DNA of 64,000 nt from Eutrigla gurnardus (Eukaryota; Chordata; Actinopteri; Perciformes; Triglidae), in assembly GCA_963514095.1 (NCBI GenBank), contig OY741266.1, positions 29,522,831 through 29,586,830 of the forward strand, given 5' to 3'. The position numbers and the translations under genes are program-made. Shown here piece by piece: positions 48,923 through 59,843 of the stretch. Numbering within the stretch: position 1 is the first letter of the stretch; each line of letters starts with the position of its first letter. The notes beneath the pieces were generated by a model. That model worked only from the letters and a program-made list of their open reading frames with translations, did not search any database and was not told where the DNA came from.

Positions 48923-51900
48923 GACATCATCTCATATGAAACAGGAAGTCCTCCCAGCTGCACTCACATGACTGTAGTACATCAGTTGCAGTATTAGTGG
49001 TATTAGAAGTAAAACTAGTAATATAGCAGCTGCAATAGTTTTTGTCTGTTGTTATTCTACAGTTTTATTCAACCAATCATGTGCCGACTGAAACCAACGC
49101 TGTCTGACTCCCTGTCTGTGGCTCTCAGATCCAACTGGTTCCTTCTGCTGACGTGACTCTTTAAAGGAGCAAATCCTCGACATTATCCCGCCAATCACCA
49201 ACCATCTCTTCTGTTATCAGTGATTTATGTTCTGTGTGTTTGATTTCATTTTATTGTGTTTCAGTGTTGCTTTTGTTTTTCTTTGCAGTTCCTTTGGACT
49301 TATGATTTTGACGTGCATGCCTCCCGTTTCTCCATCATCTCCATGGTTACCCTGGGATGTGAGTGGTTTCTATAGCGACAGAGGGATCGCAGCCGCATCG
49401 CCAGCCAAACACACAAAGTATAACCTGGAAAAAAAGAGAGAGAAAACACAGAGAGAACATGTGAATAACTGGCAGAGATGAATGTGTTTATAATAAACAG
49501 ACGACACTGGTGTGTCAATAGAACTTTATTAACACATGCAGAAGAACACACACAGTATGGACTAATACACACACATGTGACGTATCAAAATATATAAAAA
49601 TATCACTTCGTACATCACGGCGAGGGCGGGCCCGCCTGCTGAAATGGAGATCAGGTGTTGTTAAGTGTTGGCAAAGACACTGCAGAGCCTTTTTATATAA
49701 ATACTGAATAATCTCTCTATTTCTCTGTATTATTTATGATGCTGATTTTGCATTGAAGTGGAGTTGGAGAAACCTTCCCAAGTGGCATTGTGTCGGGTTT
49801 TGGAGCGCAATCGTGTTTCTTTGAAACATACATACAAAATCAACAGTTTAAGTTTCTAATAAGAAACATTTTGTATCAGCAGACACGAGGCGATCACAGC
49901 CAGAGCAGAAGAAACACATGTTGACAGTAAACGGGATGTACATTATACCAAGCTTCATCTTTTTTTGATCATGTTTGAAGTTGTCGCAGCGACAGTGTGT
50001 CATTTAGAAACAATAAGAACCAGGAGAGAGCTGTGATTGCTGACTTCCCTCTGTTCTGTGTTCAGCCGAGGACCGTGGCCGGTTTCAGAGGGACGGTCCG
50101 CTACGCTTCAGTCAACGCTCACAAGAACAAGGTCAGATATACATTAAATAGAACTTGGTAGTAATACTACCAGTCATATCCTAATTAACGTTTTTTGTCA
50201 TGTTCCTCCAGGAAATGGGTCGCCATGACGACCTGTGGTCATTGTTTTACATGTTGGTGGAGTTCGCCGTTGGACAGTTGCCATGGCGAAAGATCAAAGA
50301 TAAGGTCAGACCTCCATGAATTACACCGGTCACTACTCGTGAGAATAAGTCAAGCAAATCCCAAATATGTAATAAGAGCCGCTGCATGACTATTAAATAG
50401 ACATATAAGAGGCAAAGATCTGAACATGTAGGCCTCCTTGACCATTAAGTCGTCTGCTTTAATTCATATCTAAAATCACTGTTATGGCTTCATATAATAT
50501 AGAAATATAAGTCATTACTATCAATCCATCTATTTACATATTTTGTAGTTCAAAGACATTGGAAATGCATATTTTTCTTCTACCCTAATTTATTTATTTA
50601 TTTATTTTCATTTTTATGCACCTATCATACTAAAAAAAAAGTATATATTCACTGTATTAGCGTCTGTATGTGCATACACTATATAAAATGTAACACATAG
50701 TTGATCTGCCTTGTCTGTGAACATTTGGATTTGTCATTTTAAAGGCCCTTCTAAAGACGGCCATCGGAAATCAGAAGTGGCTATAAATGCTTTTAAATAT
50801 GTTGCATTGGACGACTGTGCAGTTCTCTATGTAAACTGTATTTGTCCCTATGGAATAAACATTAAACAACATTAAATATTTAAATCCAATGAATGCCAAA
50901 CTTTGCGTGAATTCTCAGATCAATGCAGCTGAAAGCTCAATTTATTTATTTTCTTATTTCCCCAGGAACAAGTTGGTCAGATTAAAGAGCGTTACGACCA
51001 TCGGATGCTGCTGAAACACATGCCTTCAGAGTTCAACATCTTCCTGGACCACGTCCTGGCCCTGGACTACTACACCAAACCAGACTACCAGGTACACGCC
51101 GCCACGTGAACTCCCTGTGGTCTCAACGTAAACGACTGGACGTTACTTCAGGATCACGATTCCGTCTTTTTTTGTTTCCAGCTGCTGATGTCCGTGTTTG
51201 AGAACAGCATGAAGGAGCGGATCATCACCGAGAACGAGCCCTTCGACTGGGAGAAGGGAGGAAGTGATGTCACGCTGTCGACCAGTGCCTCCACCCAACC
51301 ACAGCACAACACCCGACCCACCGCCGCCATGGTGGGGTAAGAAGCCAAACCACGAGCTGCATGAGAGTCTCCTCAAGCTTCACCTTAAAGGATCATTCCA
51401 AAAAATACATGAATGTAGTTAACAGATTAACTACAACCAAAAGGCTGGAAACCAGAAGAAACTTCGGCTTCTAAATGTTTTGTGAACTCTCCACAGAGCC
51501 ATCGTGACGCCGGTTCCTGGAGACCTGCAGCGGGAGAACACCGACGACGTTCTGCAGGACGAGCACCTTAGTGACCAGGAGAACGCCCCCCCGGCCCCGC
51601 CCAGCCGCCCCCCCGGGGAGACGGGCGCCCCCCACGCCGGGGAGGCCGGAGAGGCCTGGGAGGACACGGACTTCAACCGCAACAGACTCCGCATCAGCCT
51701 GAACAAGGTGGGGACGTCCTACAAAACAACTGGGGCTGATTTAAGGATCGTGTGTTGGGATCGTGTGACATCACTTCCTGTCGTTCGTCAGGGTGCTCAG
51801 GAGGAGGAGGCGGGTCGTGGGGCGTGTCCAGTGTCGCCAGTCCGAGGCGGAGTCCCGGAGTCACCGACGGGTCAGGGTCGGTCCTTGAGGTACCGTCGGG

Positions 51901-54900
51901 TCAACAGCCCCGAATCTGACCGTCTGTCCGCCGCCGAGGGTCGACCCGACGCCTACGGACAGAGGTGACGCATCACAGGAGGGAGTTTAAATTAGATGAA
52001 CAACTTATGATGGCGTCGAATAAATAAACGGAGCCGAGAGAGGGGGGCAATATTCTGAGAAAAAAAGTGTCAAATTTGCGGGTTTATTACGATACTGACA
52101 ACCTGCATTTATGCTAGTTAAATTCTCATGAATGTACGAATTTATATTTCTAAGTTAGCTAGCATAAATAATGAATGTTAGCATCGTAATAAACCTGCAA
52201 ATTTGACACTTTTTTTCTCGGAATATTGACAGTCAATCATATGGGTCTTCACGTCTGTCCTCCAGGTCCAGGATGGACATCCTCGGCTCGCCATCCCGCC
52301 ACGTCTACTCCTCCCAGCCGGCTCAGATGCTGTCCGTCGACCCCGGTTGCCGCGGTGACCGTCTTGCCAGTGGCCGCCAGGAGGTGTCTGTGGCGTCCGT
52401 CGACCAGGAGGCGCACAGCAACGCCTTCATCCGCTCCGTCCCGCTGGCCGAGGAGGAGGACTTTGACAGTAAAGAGTGGGTGATCATCGACAAAGAGGCG
52501 GAGCTACGGGACTTCCAGCCAACCACATCGGGAACCACCGACGAGGAGCCCGAAGAGCTCCGCCCCCTGGAGGAGCAGGAGGAGAGGAGGAGGCTCAGAG
52601 CTGCAGGTAGATTTGATGAGATGCTAAAGAAAATTCAATTCTACATCAGCGATCACATGATGCTGATAAAAGATACTTACTTTGAGAAACAAAAGCCTGT
52701 TTTTTATCCAGAAAGAATAATAATAAAAATGAGTATACACTCTTATGTTTTTTACTATCCGACCAAATAAAACTCACCAAGATGACCAGAAATTTGATGC
52801 TAACATCAGGCGCATTTTTCTGTCAACACATTTTGGTCAATTCCCGACCTGTTTGAGCCCAACAGCTACCTTTTTAAGGGGAAAAAAAACCTTATTATGA
52901 AGAGGAACACATTTTTAGCACAGCTCTTTTATTTTGAAGGAGTATTAAACCCCTAATGAGTGAGAGCAGCGGACTTATTTTATGGTACAAGTTAACTTAG
53001 CAAGGTCCTTAAAAGTAGCTTCTTGACTGACAATGATCTCAGTGACTTGAGAATTCATATTTATTTTAATATAAATCATGCTTCAATCTGAATATATTAA
53101 ATGTAACTCTGGTTCACGTTTTGTTTCCCCTGCAGGAGGGGAGCTGGTGGTTCGCCCCAAGACCCACAACAGGGACAGCAGCCGAGGGATGCTAACACTA
53201 ACGGAGGAGGAGGCGTCGAGGAGGAGCGGCGGGAGCCCCGCCCAGTCTCCCTGTCACTCGCTGCCGTCGGGACGCCCCCGCCGGAGGGAGTCGGACCCCA
53301 CTGGACCTCAAAGACCGGTAAGAGACCCAGCCAGCGGAAAAAACCCCGAGGAGGGCTCAGCTCTCCGATGTTGGCGGACGGATGAAGGAAGTGGGACGGC
53401 TGCTTGTACAGATTCATCATTCTGATGACTGTCATAGCAGACGCTGTCCCAAGGAGGTGCTCTGCAGCAGCCGCTCCACCTCGTTCATCTGTCGGTCAAC
53501 ATGCAGCTTAAAGGACAAATCCAGCATGATCGGGGGTTCGGCTCAGCATTTCCAGAGTCACCTTCTTTATCTGATATGAGCAGATTCCACTCTGACCAAC
53601 AGCGTAAGTCAGTCAGATATTTGCCCAAACGTTGTAGACGTAGTCATGGCGACGTCACCCAACCGGTTTTGTGGACTACGGTTTTGCAGTTTAAATTTAA
53701 GCATTTTGGTTGTCGCCATCTTGAATTTTTTTGCAACCACTGAAAGAAAGTGACCATATTTGGACTATGGAGGAGCGACGGGTGGATCTGTCGAATACAA
53801 GCAGCAGAGCAGCAGGTTTAAGGCACTTCGACTTTGGCTTCACTTGTCAGAACCAAAGGTCGCAGCCTGGTGCGGCATTGATACTCCACACCACTTGCTA
53901 AAAGACTAGATTACACCAGCGTTTCCTCGCTCTAAGCTCCTCCAGAGGCCTCCTCACAGTGCATTTAAGTGATCCCATCGTGATGTGCAGAGGGGGAACG
54001 ATTCCCAGGTCACGGGAGGAAGTTTAAGTTAGCATAATGAAAACCACTTGGCGAGTCGGAGATCAGTGAGTCTGTCTTTTGTAGAAATATCATCAGCCAG
54101 TCCAGTTAGTCCTTATTCAGTGAGCGAAACATCTTGACTCATGCTGGAATCGTCCTTTAAAGGTGTCACCGTGGTGACGGGCTGACCGACTCCTGCAGGA
54201 GTCTGTCTGCAGCTGAACGTCCGTCACATGAAGCCGTTCTCTTAAACTCTGACAGATCCGCTGTTTACTGACTCTCAGTGTTGGGGAAGGTTGATGATGA
54301 GATTCTGCATGTGATATTTAAACTACGTGTTGCTGCACAACAGGTCCCTTCGTTGTTCTTTTAACCGAGGACGATGCTGTTGCTCACACATCTGTGTTCA
54401 CTGACAAATGTTTCAAATACAAAGTCAATTTGTATTTCACATGCAACTCTCAGACAAACTTGAATGGTCTCAGAAGATTGCTGTCTTCACACAGCGGGTT
54501 CAGATTTTTTCCTATATGTGTTCCTGCACAGTATATATACAAATATAGTGTATTCTACTGTCCTTCTACTTAATTATGGAGCATCATTTCGACTTATTAT
54601 AGGGAAAATACCTATAGTTTCAGATGCTAGTGGAAAATAACTACCTGGAGAAATACCTGCTGAGAGATCACGTTGAGCTAGCAAGCTTAGCTTAGCACGA
54701 AACGGTCATAAACGGGAACAACGCTATCTACACCTGGCATCGAACCTAAAGCTCGTTAATTAAACAGGAACTGAGGTCATATGCTGTTTATTGATGAGCT
54801 TCAGAGGATTCTGTAGGTGGATTTTGTTCCCTTTGGGCAGAGCTAAGCTAGCTGTCACCAGTCTTTATGCTAAGCTAAGCTAAGCTAACCAGCTTCATAT

Positions 54901-55287
54901 TTAAAGTACAGCCAGACGCAAGAGTGGTATTGATCTGAGAGAAGAAGAGGATTTCACCAAATGTCAATTTCCTATTACTTTAATTTAATATAAATGAATT
55001 CTGGTTTTATTTTGAAGTCCGAATCCACTTTGTCTGATGCACTTTTATGCTTTAATAGTCGGGTCGGTCTTTTCCTCATCTTTGTGTTGCAGAGGTTTGA
55101 AATCTTTTCCATCTCTTTGCTTTTTTTTCGCTCATGACTTTTGCTTTGGTCCATCGTTTTATTTTGAAGGAGTGAATGAGACTTCCTGTGTTATACAACA
55201 GTGCGGCCGTGATGTTTCTGTGTCGGGGTGTCAATGATGTTTTCATCCCCTGTGGTTCTGCTGTGTTTTATCATGTTCTCTGAAAAC

Positions 55288-55345
<58 letters not shown>

Positions 55346-55544
55346 AGGTCACTTTTGGGGACATTATGTAGACTTACATTCGTGTCCTGGAGACGATAAC
55401 CTCTATTTACCTAACCAAATCCTAATCCTAACCCTCAATTTAACCACTGACCCCAAATTGGGGAAAATACTTTTCTCACCAGTCCTGCAAATCAGTTAAT
55501 TGATCTTTTGTCTGAAATGTGTCCCCGAATGTGGCTTAAGTCAG

Positions 55545-55595
<51 letters not shown>

Positions 55596-58500
55596 GGTGA
55601 TTCCATTCAGGTTGGTGGATATTTACTGTAAACAAACCAATTTAGAAAAAGTTAATCCAAGGGATTAACCTCCATATTGGAGGAATCGGCACCTCGTGTG
55701 TCGCATTCAGAGCGTAGCGAGTCCGTCTTTCATGCAGGAGACCAGAGTTCGTGACTAAAGCTCATCATTGTCCAATTTTTTGTCGACTCTGTGGGAGGAG
55801 TTTGAGTCTACTTGAGGGTTGTAGTTCTGTTCAGTGTGTGTGTGTCGGTACAAAATTAAAAAAAATATTGCAGGGCCCGCTGGGCCTCCGTAAATGAAAA
55901 ATAAAGGTAATTAAAAAAAAAGAAAGAAATGAAAGAAATTCCCCAAATTAAGGCAAAATTCTGAACAAAATACAAAATAATAAAAAGTTCTGACAAATGG
56001 ACAGGCTATAAAAATAAAGGAAACCGCATCATTGAGCACTTTTATGGAGGACCAAACATGACTTATTTGCGGAAAAATGTAAATAACATTTAAAATGTGA
56101 TCATTTAGTTACAACATTAACAGTAAAAAGTGCTTCAGAGAGGTGACAGTGTTAGAAGTCACAGTATGAATAATGTGAAATGTATCCTGAAGGTGGCGCC
56201 ACAGGAAAGATCATGTTGTTATTAAAATGGAATGATGGAATGATATCAGGACATTTCATTACATTAGATTTGTATTTTGTGTGTGTGTGTTTGTGCGCTT
56301 TGGTCGTTCTTGTGAAAGTTTGCCCTGATGGTGGTGCTATATGGGGTCAGTTCAGTCTCATTAATAATGAATGCACAGAGAAGGATTCACAAATATATTT
56401 TGTGATTTATATATAAATGACTCTCTTCTCACAAATACATTTCGTTTTAAATAAATGTAATATAAATTTATAAATATATGAATTAAAAAAATATTTGCAA
56501 TTTACATTTATATACAAACTGTTAAACTTTCAGCCAATCACAAATGCGCAAAATGCGCAGAGAAAAAGCTGTGCTCTGGCCGTGGTGAGGTACCCCTCGT
56601 GGGAATGCAGTCATGTGATTGGCTGAAAACAAGGTTGGCATCTGATTGGCTCCAGAGAGTTCCTTGTTGAAAAAAATGCATTTGTGAATCCAGCCACGTC
56701 AGGAGAGTCTCAAAAATCCACAAATAAATACAGACCAGTTCACGAATAAATGCAAACAGGTTCACAAATGAAAAGCGTCTTGTTTATTAAAGTTTAACAG
56801 TTTGTATATAAATGTAACAACATACAAATACATTTTTGATGAAAATTGCAAATATTTTTTTTATTCATATATTTATGGATTTATATTACATTTATTTAAA
56901 ACGAAATGTATTTGTGAGAAGAGAGTCATTTATATATAAATCACAAAATATATTTGTGAATCCTTCTCTGTGCATTCATTATTAATGAGACTGAGCTGAC
57001 CCCATAGTGCTATAGGGAAGATGGGGGGGTCACCAGAATCAGTAGGATTTAACCCCCCAGGGAATCTGAATATGCACTGCTGTTTTTTGGGGGGGAAATT
57101 AATGTGGAATCACTGAATTTCACATTTATTTTACATTTGATTTCTATTTAAGTTCCCTGCTGCAGGATTTTTAACCCTTTGTGGGTAATTTATGATTATC
57201 TTCTTTATTTCTTGCTTTTCTTTACCCATGTATGCTTTTTGAGTTCAGTTGTACATGTATGTGACCATTTGAGTTATCCATGCACTCATTTATTTATTCA
57301 CTAACACGTCGGGTTTGGTCCTCCATACATGGTGGCTGCTGTTTTTCAGGCTTGGACGTTATAACATCATCACTGATATCTCACTTTACCTGCAGCGCGC
57401 TGAAACGTGTGCACAAATCGTTTTGTTTTTTTTAAGCGATTACGCTAGCGAGAGCTCCACTTTACTTCCGATCGTCACCGCTAGACTCAGAGCGAGCTCT
57501 TCGTCCTCCAACCATCGAGGACCATGCCTCGGATTCTCTTTTTTACTCCTCTCCAATTCTTTCCCTCCCCCCCACCCCACCCCACCCTCCATATAACTAC
57601 TGATGCCTTTGCCCCCAACCTATCGCTTTAAAAGTACACAGTATGTCAAGTTTGACTCACCTGAGGAGACACAGAAAAGAGCGAGGGTGCCATTGGGACA
57701 ACACAAGAAGAAATAAAGTGATGTTTCGGGGTAAGCACAGTTTAGGAATAGTCCTTTACCTCTGTTCTCTCACTCAGTTTCTGTTCCTCCTCTTCCTTTT
57801 TCCTTCTGTTCAGACATATTTCCTCCCTTTTTTTTATTTTCCTCCGTCGTATGTCTGTGTTTTGTGTGCTTGATGACTCCATCTCTCTTTTGTGTTCCCT
57901 GTTTTTTTTGTGCATCTCCAATGGTAATTCTCCCTGCAGAAATCCTAAACTCAAAGTGTCAGTTGTCCAGGTTGTTGTAGACTAGTGAACTACAGTATGT
58001 GCAGTGTTCGTGCTGGTGTGTCCTCTTTAAAGTGCTTCTTTTTTTGTGGGGGGGGATATTTTCATCACCATTTGTCCAGCTAGAGGGATGCTAGTCTGAC
58101 CAATCTGGCAACCCACACAGCTAACAGTCTATTGGCTCACCTGTCCTGTTAACTTTTTTTTCTTAGCTTCTTCTGTAGTATCTGATAGCTGTAACTGTAG
58201 ACATATTTACACCAACGCTCCCTCAGCTCCTCTCCCAAGGCTCCTCCCCTCGCAAACCTTGGACCAATCAGCTGCTTTAGATGTGTGAGAGCACCAATCA
58301 GCTCTCTCCTGTCTAACGCAACCCCGGTCAGGGAGGGGGGAAGGAGATGAGGGCATGAAAAGTCAGAGTGTTGGGGACTTAGCTGTAGGAAAACATGAAA
58401 TACATAATTTTTTTAATTTATATTAGTGTTCTTGCTAACCTCCCTCTCTCTCTCTGATTGGTCTGTTTTGCAGCTGGATGAGGAAAGGCACCAGCCGCGG

Positions 58501-58770
58501 CCCAATCAGCTGAGGAGGCTGGCCTCCTACGTCTTCTCCTCCTCCACCCTGGAGACGGAGCAGTATCCCCACGGAGGAGGCAGCTTCATCCAGAGGAGCC
58601 GCTCGGCCGAGAGCAGCCCCGCCCACATAACCACCGCATCGGTGCGGCGGCGGCACGCCGGCACCCTGCCGATGCCCGGCAGCCCGCGGAGCAGACACTC
58701 TGTCCTGAACGTGTCGAGGACGCAGCTGCAGCAGATGTTAGCCAAGCTCATGAACAAGAACAGCAGCTGA
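42974..58770 (+). CDS. ttbk1: Tau-tubulin kinase 1, short C-terminal form
   Basis: Fourteen coding exons give 739 residues: 42974-43081, 44554-44701, 45199-45272, 45509-45649, 46870-46974, 50066-50131, 50212-50304, 50966-51091, 51182-51336, 51497-51707, 51792-51964, 52266-52606, 53136-53317, 58474-58770. All have GT donors and AG acceptors and all phases agree. The start MQCLVPGLQDNANMNG matches mammalian TTBK1, not TTBK2. The frame stays open to the acceptor at 42922, so extension cannot be excluded. The casein-kinase-1-like domain is intact: GGGGFGEIYEA loop (41-51), lysine K63 in VALKVE, HRDIKPSN with D154, DFG with D176, then GFRGTVRYASVNAH. Conserved post-kinase blocks follow (TPVPGDL, LSDQENAPP, SLRYRRVNSPES, EEDFDSKEWVIIDKE, RRRESDPTGPQR). 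The last exon encodes a 98-residue tail (642-739), against about 1,321 residues in human TTBK1. It is a neuronal Ser/Thr kinase for tau and tubulin. A longer isoform could exist. Confidence 0.93.
43553..44008 (+). other. Unassigned 150-codon open frame in ttbk1 intron
   Basis: An acceptor-like gttttgacttttag ends at 43552 and the frame stays open to TGA at 44006-44008. It has no ATG near its start (the first candidate codon is GTG at 43559), so if real it is a terminal exon or a fragment. The peptide has a mixed, protein-like composition with heptad-like stretches (QLESKLSRVEAAF region) and no low-complexity bias. I do not recognise a family. It could be a captured gene or transposon fragment, an alternative ttbk1 exon, or chance. 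Confidence 0.25.
44104..44158. repeat. (AT)n then (GA)n microsatellite
   Basis: AT tract followed by GA tract in the ttbk1 intron; a similar compound tract lies at 62467-62520. Confidence 0.93.
44705..45145. repeat. 39-bp minisatellite filling ttbk1 intron 2
   Basis: About eleven units of 'ttttttacagtgtgtcagat' followed by 'gttgtgttgcattttaata' with a 39-bp period (for example unit marks at 44881, 44920 and 44959). It starts within a few bases of the exon 2 donor at 44702 and fills most of a 497-bp intron. The 39-bp period keeps frames open (13-residue peptide repeats such as VSDVVLHFNIFYS), which is not a gene. Confidence 0.93.
46207..46242. repeat. (ATT)n microsatellite
   Basis: ATT trinucleotide tract in ttbk1 intron 5. 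Confidence 0.9.
48150..48650. repeat. 500-bp polypyrimidine tract with internal duplication
   Basis: Almost only C and T on the plus strand (cctcctcttcctc type). A segment containing 'cacatgcatacttgtttctt' near 48259 recurs with one change near 48423, about 165 bp apart, showing segmental duplication. It lies in ttbk1 intron 5. Confidence 0.9.
48886..48920. repeat. (CT)n microsatellite
   Basis: Pure CT tract in ttbk1 intron 5. Confidence 0.93.
52048..52228. mobile_element. Foldback MITE-like element in ttbk1 intron 11
   Basis: Two arms, 52048-52093 and 52183-52228, are imperfect reverse complements (about 46 bp each: caatattctgagaaaaaaag... against the reverse of ...ctttttttctcggaatattg) around an ~90-bp loop. 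Related single arms occur at about 85-190 and 41.99-42.1 kb, so it is a dispersed family. It ends about 38 bp before the acceptor of exon 12 (52266). Confidence 0.75.
53680..53880 (-). repeat. Partial dispersed repeat in ttbk1 last intron
   Basis: Contains reverse-orientation matches to the right flank of the 20.74-21.24 kb copy ('gaccatatttggactatgga', 'gaggagcgacgggtggat') and 'ttaaggcacttcgactttgg'. No CTCF-like unit is left. Confidence 0.65.
55291..55342. repeat. (CA)n microsatellite
   Basis: CA tract; a second one follows at 55546-55592. Confidence 0.95.
56340..57006. mobile_element. 667-bp palindromic (foldback) DNA element
   Basis: Ends are TATGGGGTCAG and CTGACCCCATA, flanked on both sides by GTGCTA (56334-56339 and 57007-57012), a plausible 6-bp target duplication. 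The arms extend about 200 bp each (56340 to about 56535 and about 56795 to 57006) with high identity, including 'tctcattaataatgaatgca' and 'caaatacatttcgtttt' and their reverse complements. The central ~260 bp includes a smaller internal symmetry ('cagccaatcac' against 'gtgattggctg'). No transposase frame, so it is non-autonomous. It lies in the last ttbk1 intron. Confidence 0.85.
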
Positions 58771-59837
58771 GAGGACTAAGAGATGGACTCAGATACACAC
58801 CATACACACACACCATACACACACGTAACACACACACACATGTGAAGTATACTGATACATGAACAAATACATCCACAAACATGCTGTACATGCAGAGTCA
58901 GTCGGTTTCGGGGCCTTCTGTCTCAACATAGAGACAGGCAGCAATTAACAATTATTTTATTATCGATTCAACTGTAAATCTTTGAATTTAATTTGATCTA
59001 TTCTCAATTAAATGGTCACGAATGTCCAAAGTGACACTTTTTGACTCAATTAAACACTTTTCTTAATTTAGTTAAATGCCCCTGTATCCTAAAAAGAATG
59101 TGTTAAAGGGCCACCGTGTAGCAGACATAGAATAATAATATTCATAACTATGTTTTCATTAGTATATTATCTCCTATCCGTAAGCTTAGAATGAGGTTTT
59201 CATCTCTATACAGGGAGCGGGTCCTCTTCACAGAGTCCGCCGTGTTTCTACAGTAGCCCAGAATGGACAAACCAAACACTTAGCATTTTTACGTTACCTG
59301 AAGGCCACCGTAGTTTTCCGACACGCTTGTGAAACTGCGTTAACGTGGGCCGCGGAGTGCAAAGACTGTGCTGTCTTTCTTCCGTTGCTTTCTGTAGTGT
59401 TACTACGGTGAAGATGGCGTTACCACGGTTTCGCACTCGGCGGCTCACATTACCGCTAGATGCCACCAAATCCTACACACTGTCCCTTTAAGTGTCTTTA
59501 GTTTGAGGACAAACGAATCAAGTAGTGTACCTTAAAAAAAACAAGATAGAAAAGTAAAAAAGAAAAAAAACCTGTTGATTTCAGTTACAATTTGCTGTTT
59601 GGCGCCCCCTACTGGCTCTGCACATACAAACACGTGAAAAACCAACGTAATGAACACTGAAAGCCAGATCACCACACATTTTAATTTAACACAACAAGCC
59701 ATATGTCTGGCCCACAGCAGCACCGCTGTGCTGGTTTACATGTAGTTTCACACATTCACACTCACGTAGCTCTACTCAACTGCTTTTTCTAGCAGAGGAT
59801 CAGAAGAAGAGGACAAAACTGGAAATATTTTCCATGC

Positions 59838-59843
59838 AATAAA
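59838..59843 (+). terminator. Candidate ttbk1 polyadenylation signal
   Basis: AATAAA about 1.07 kb after the stop codon. Other signals further right are possible. Confidence 0.3.

Noticed and set aside
42974..58770. ttbk2 instead of ttbk1
   Set aside because: The MQCL start, QPRGTF, RLPSTYRKC, FAVGQLPW and the SLRYRRVNSPES block follow TTBK1; TTBK2 differs at these places.
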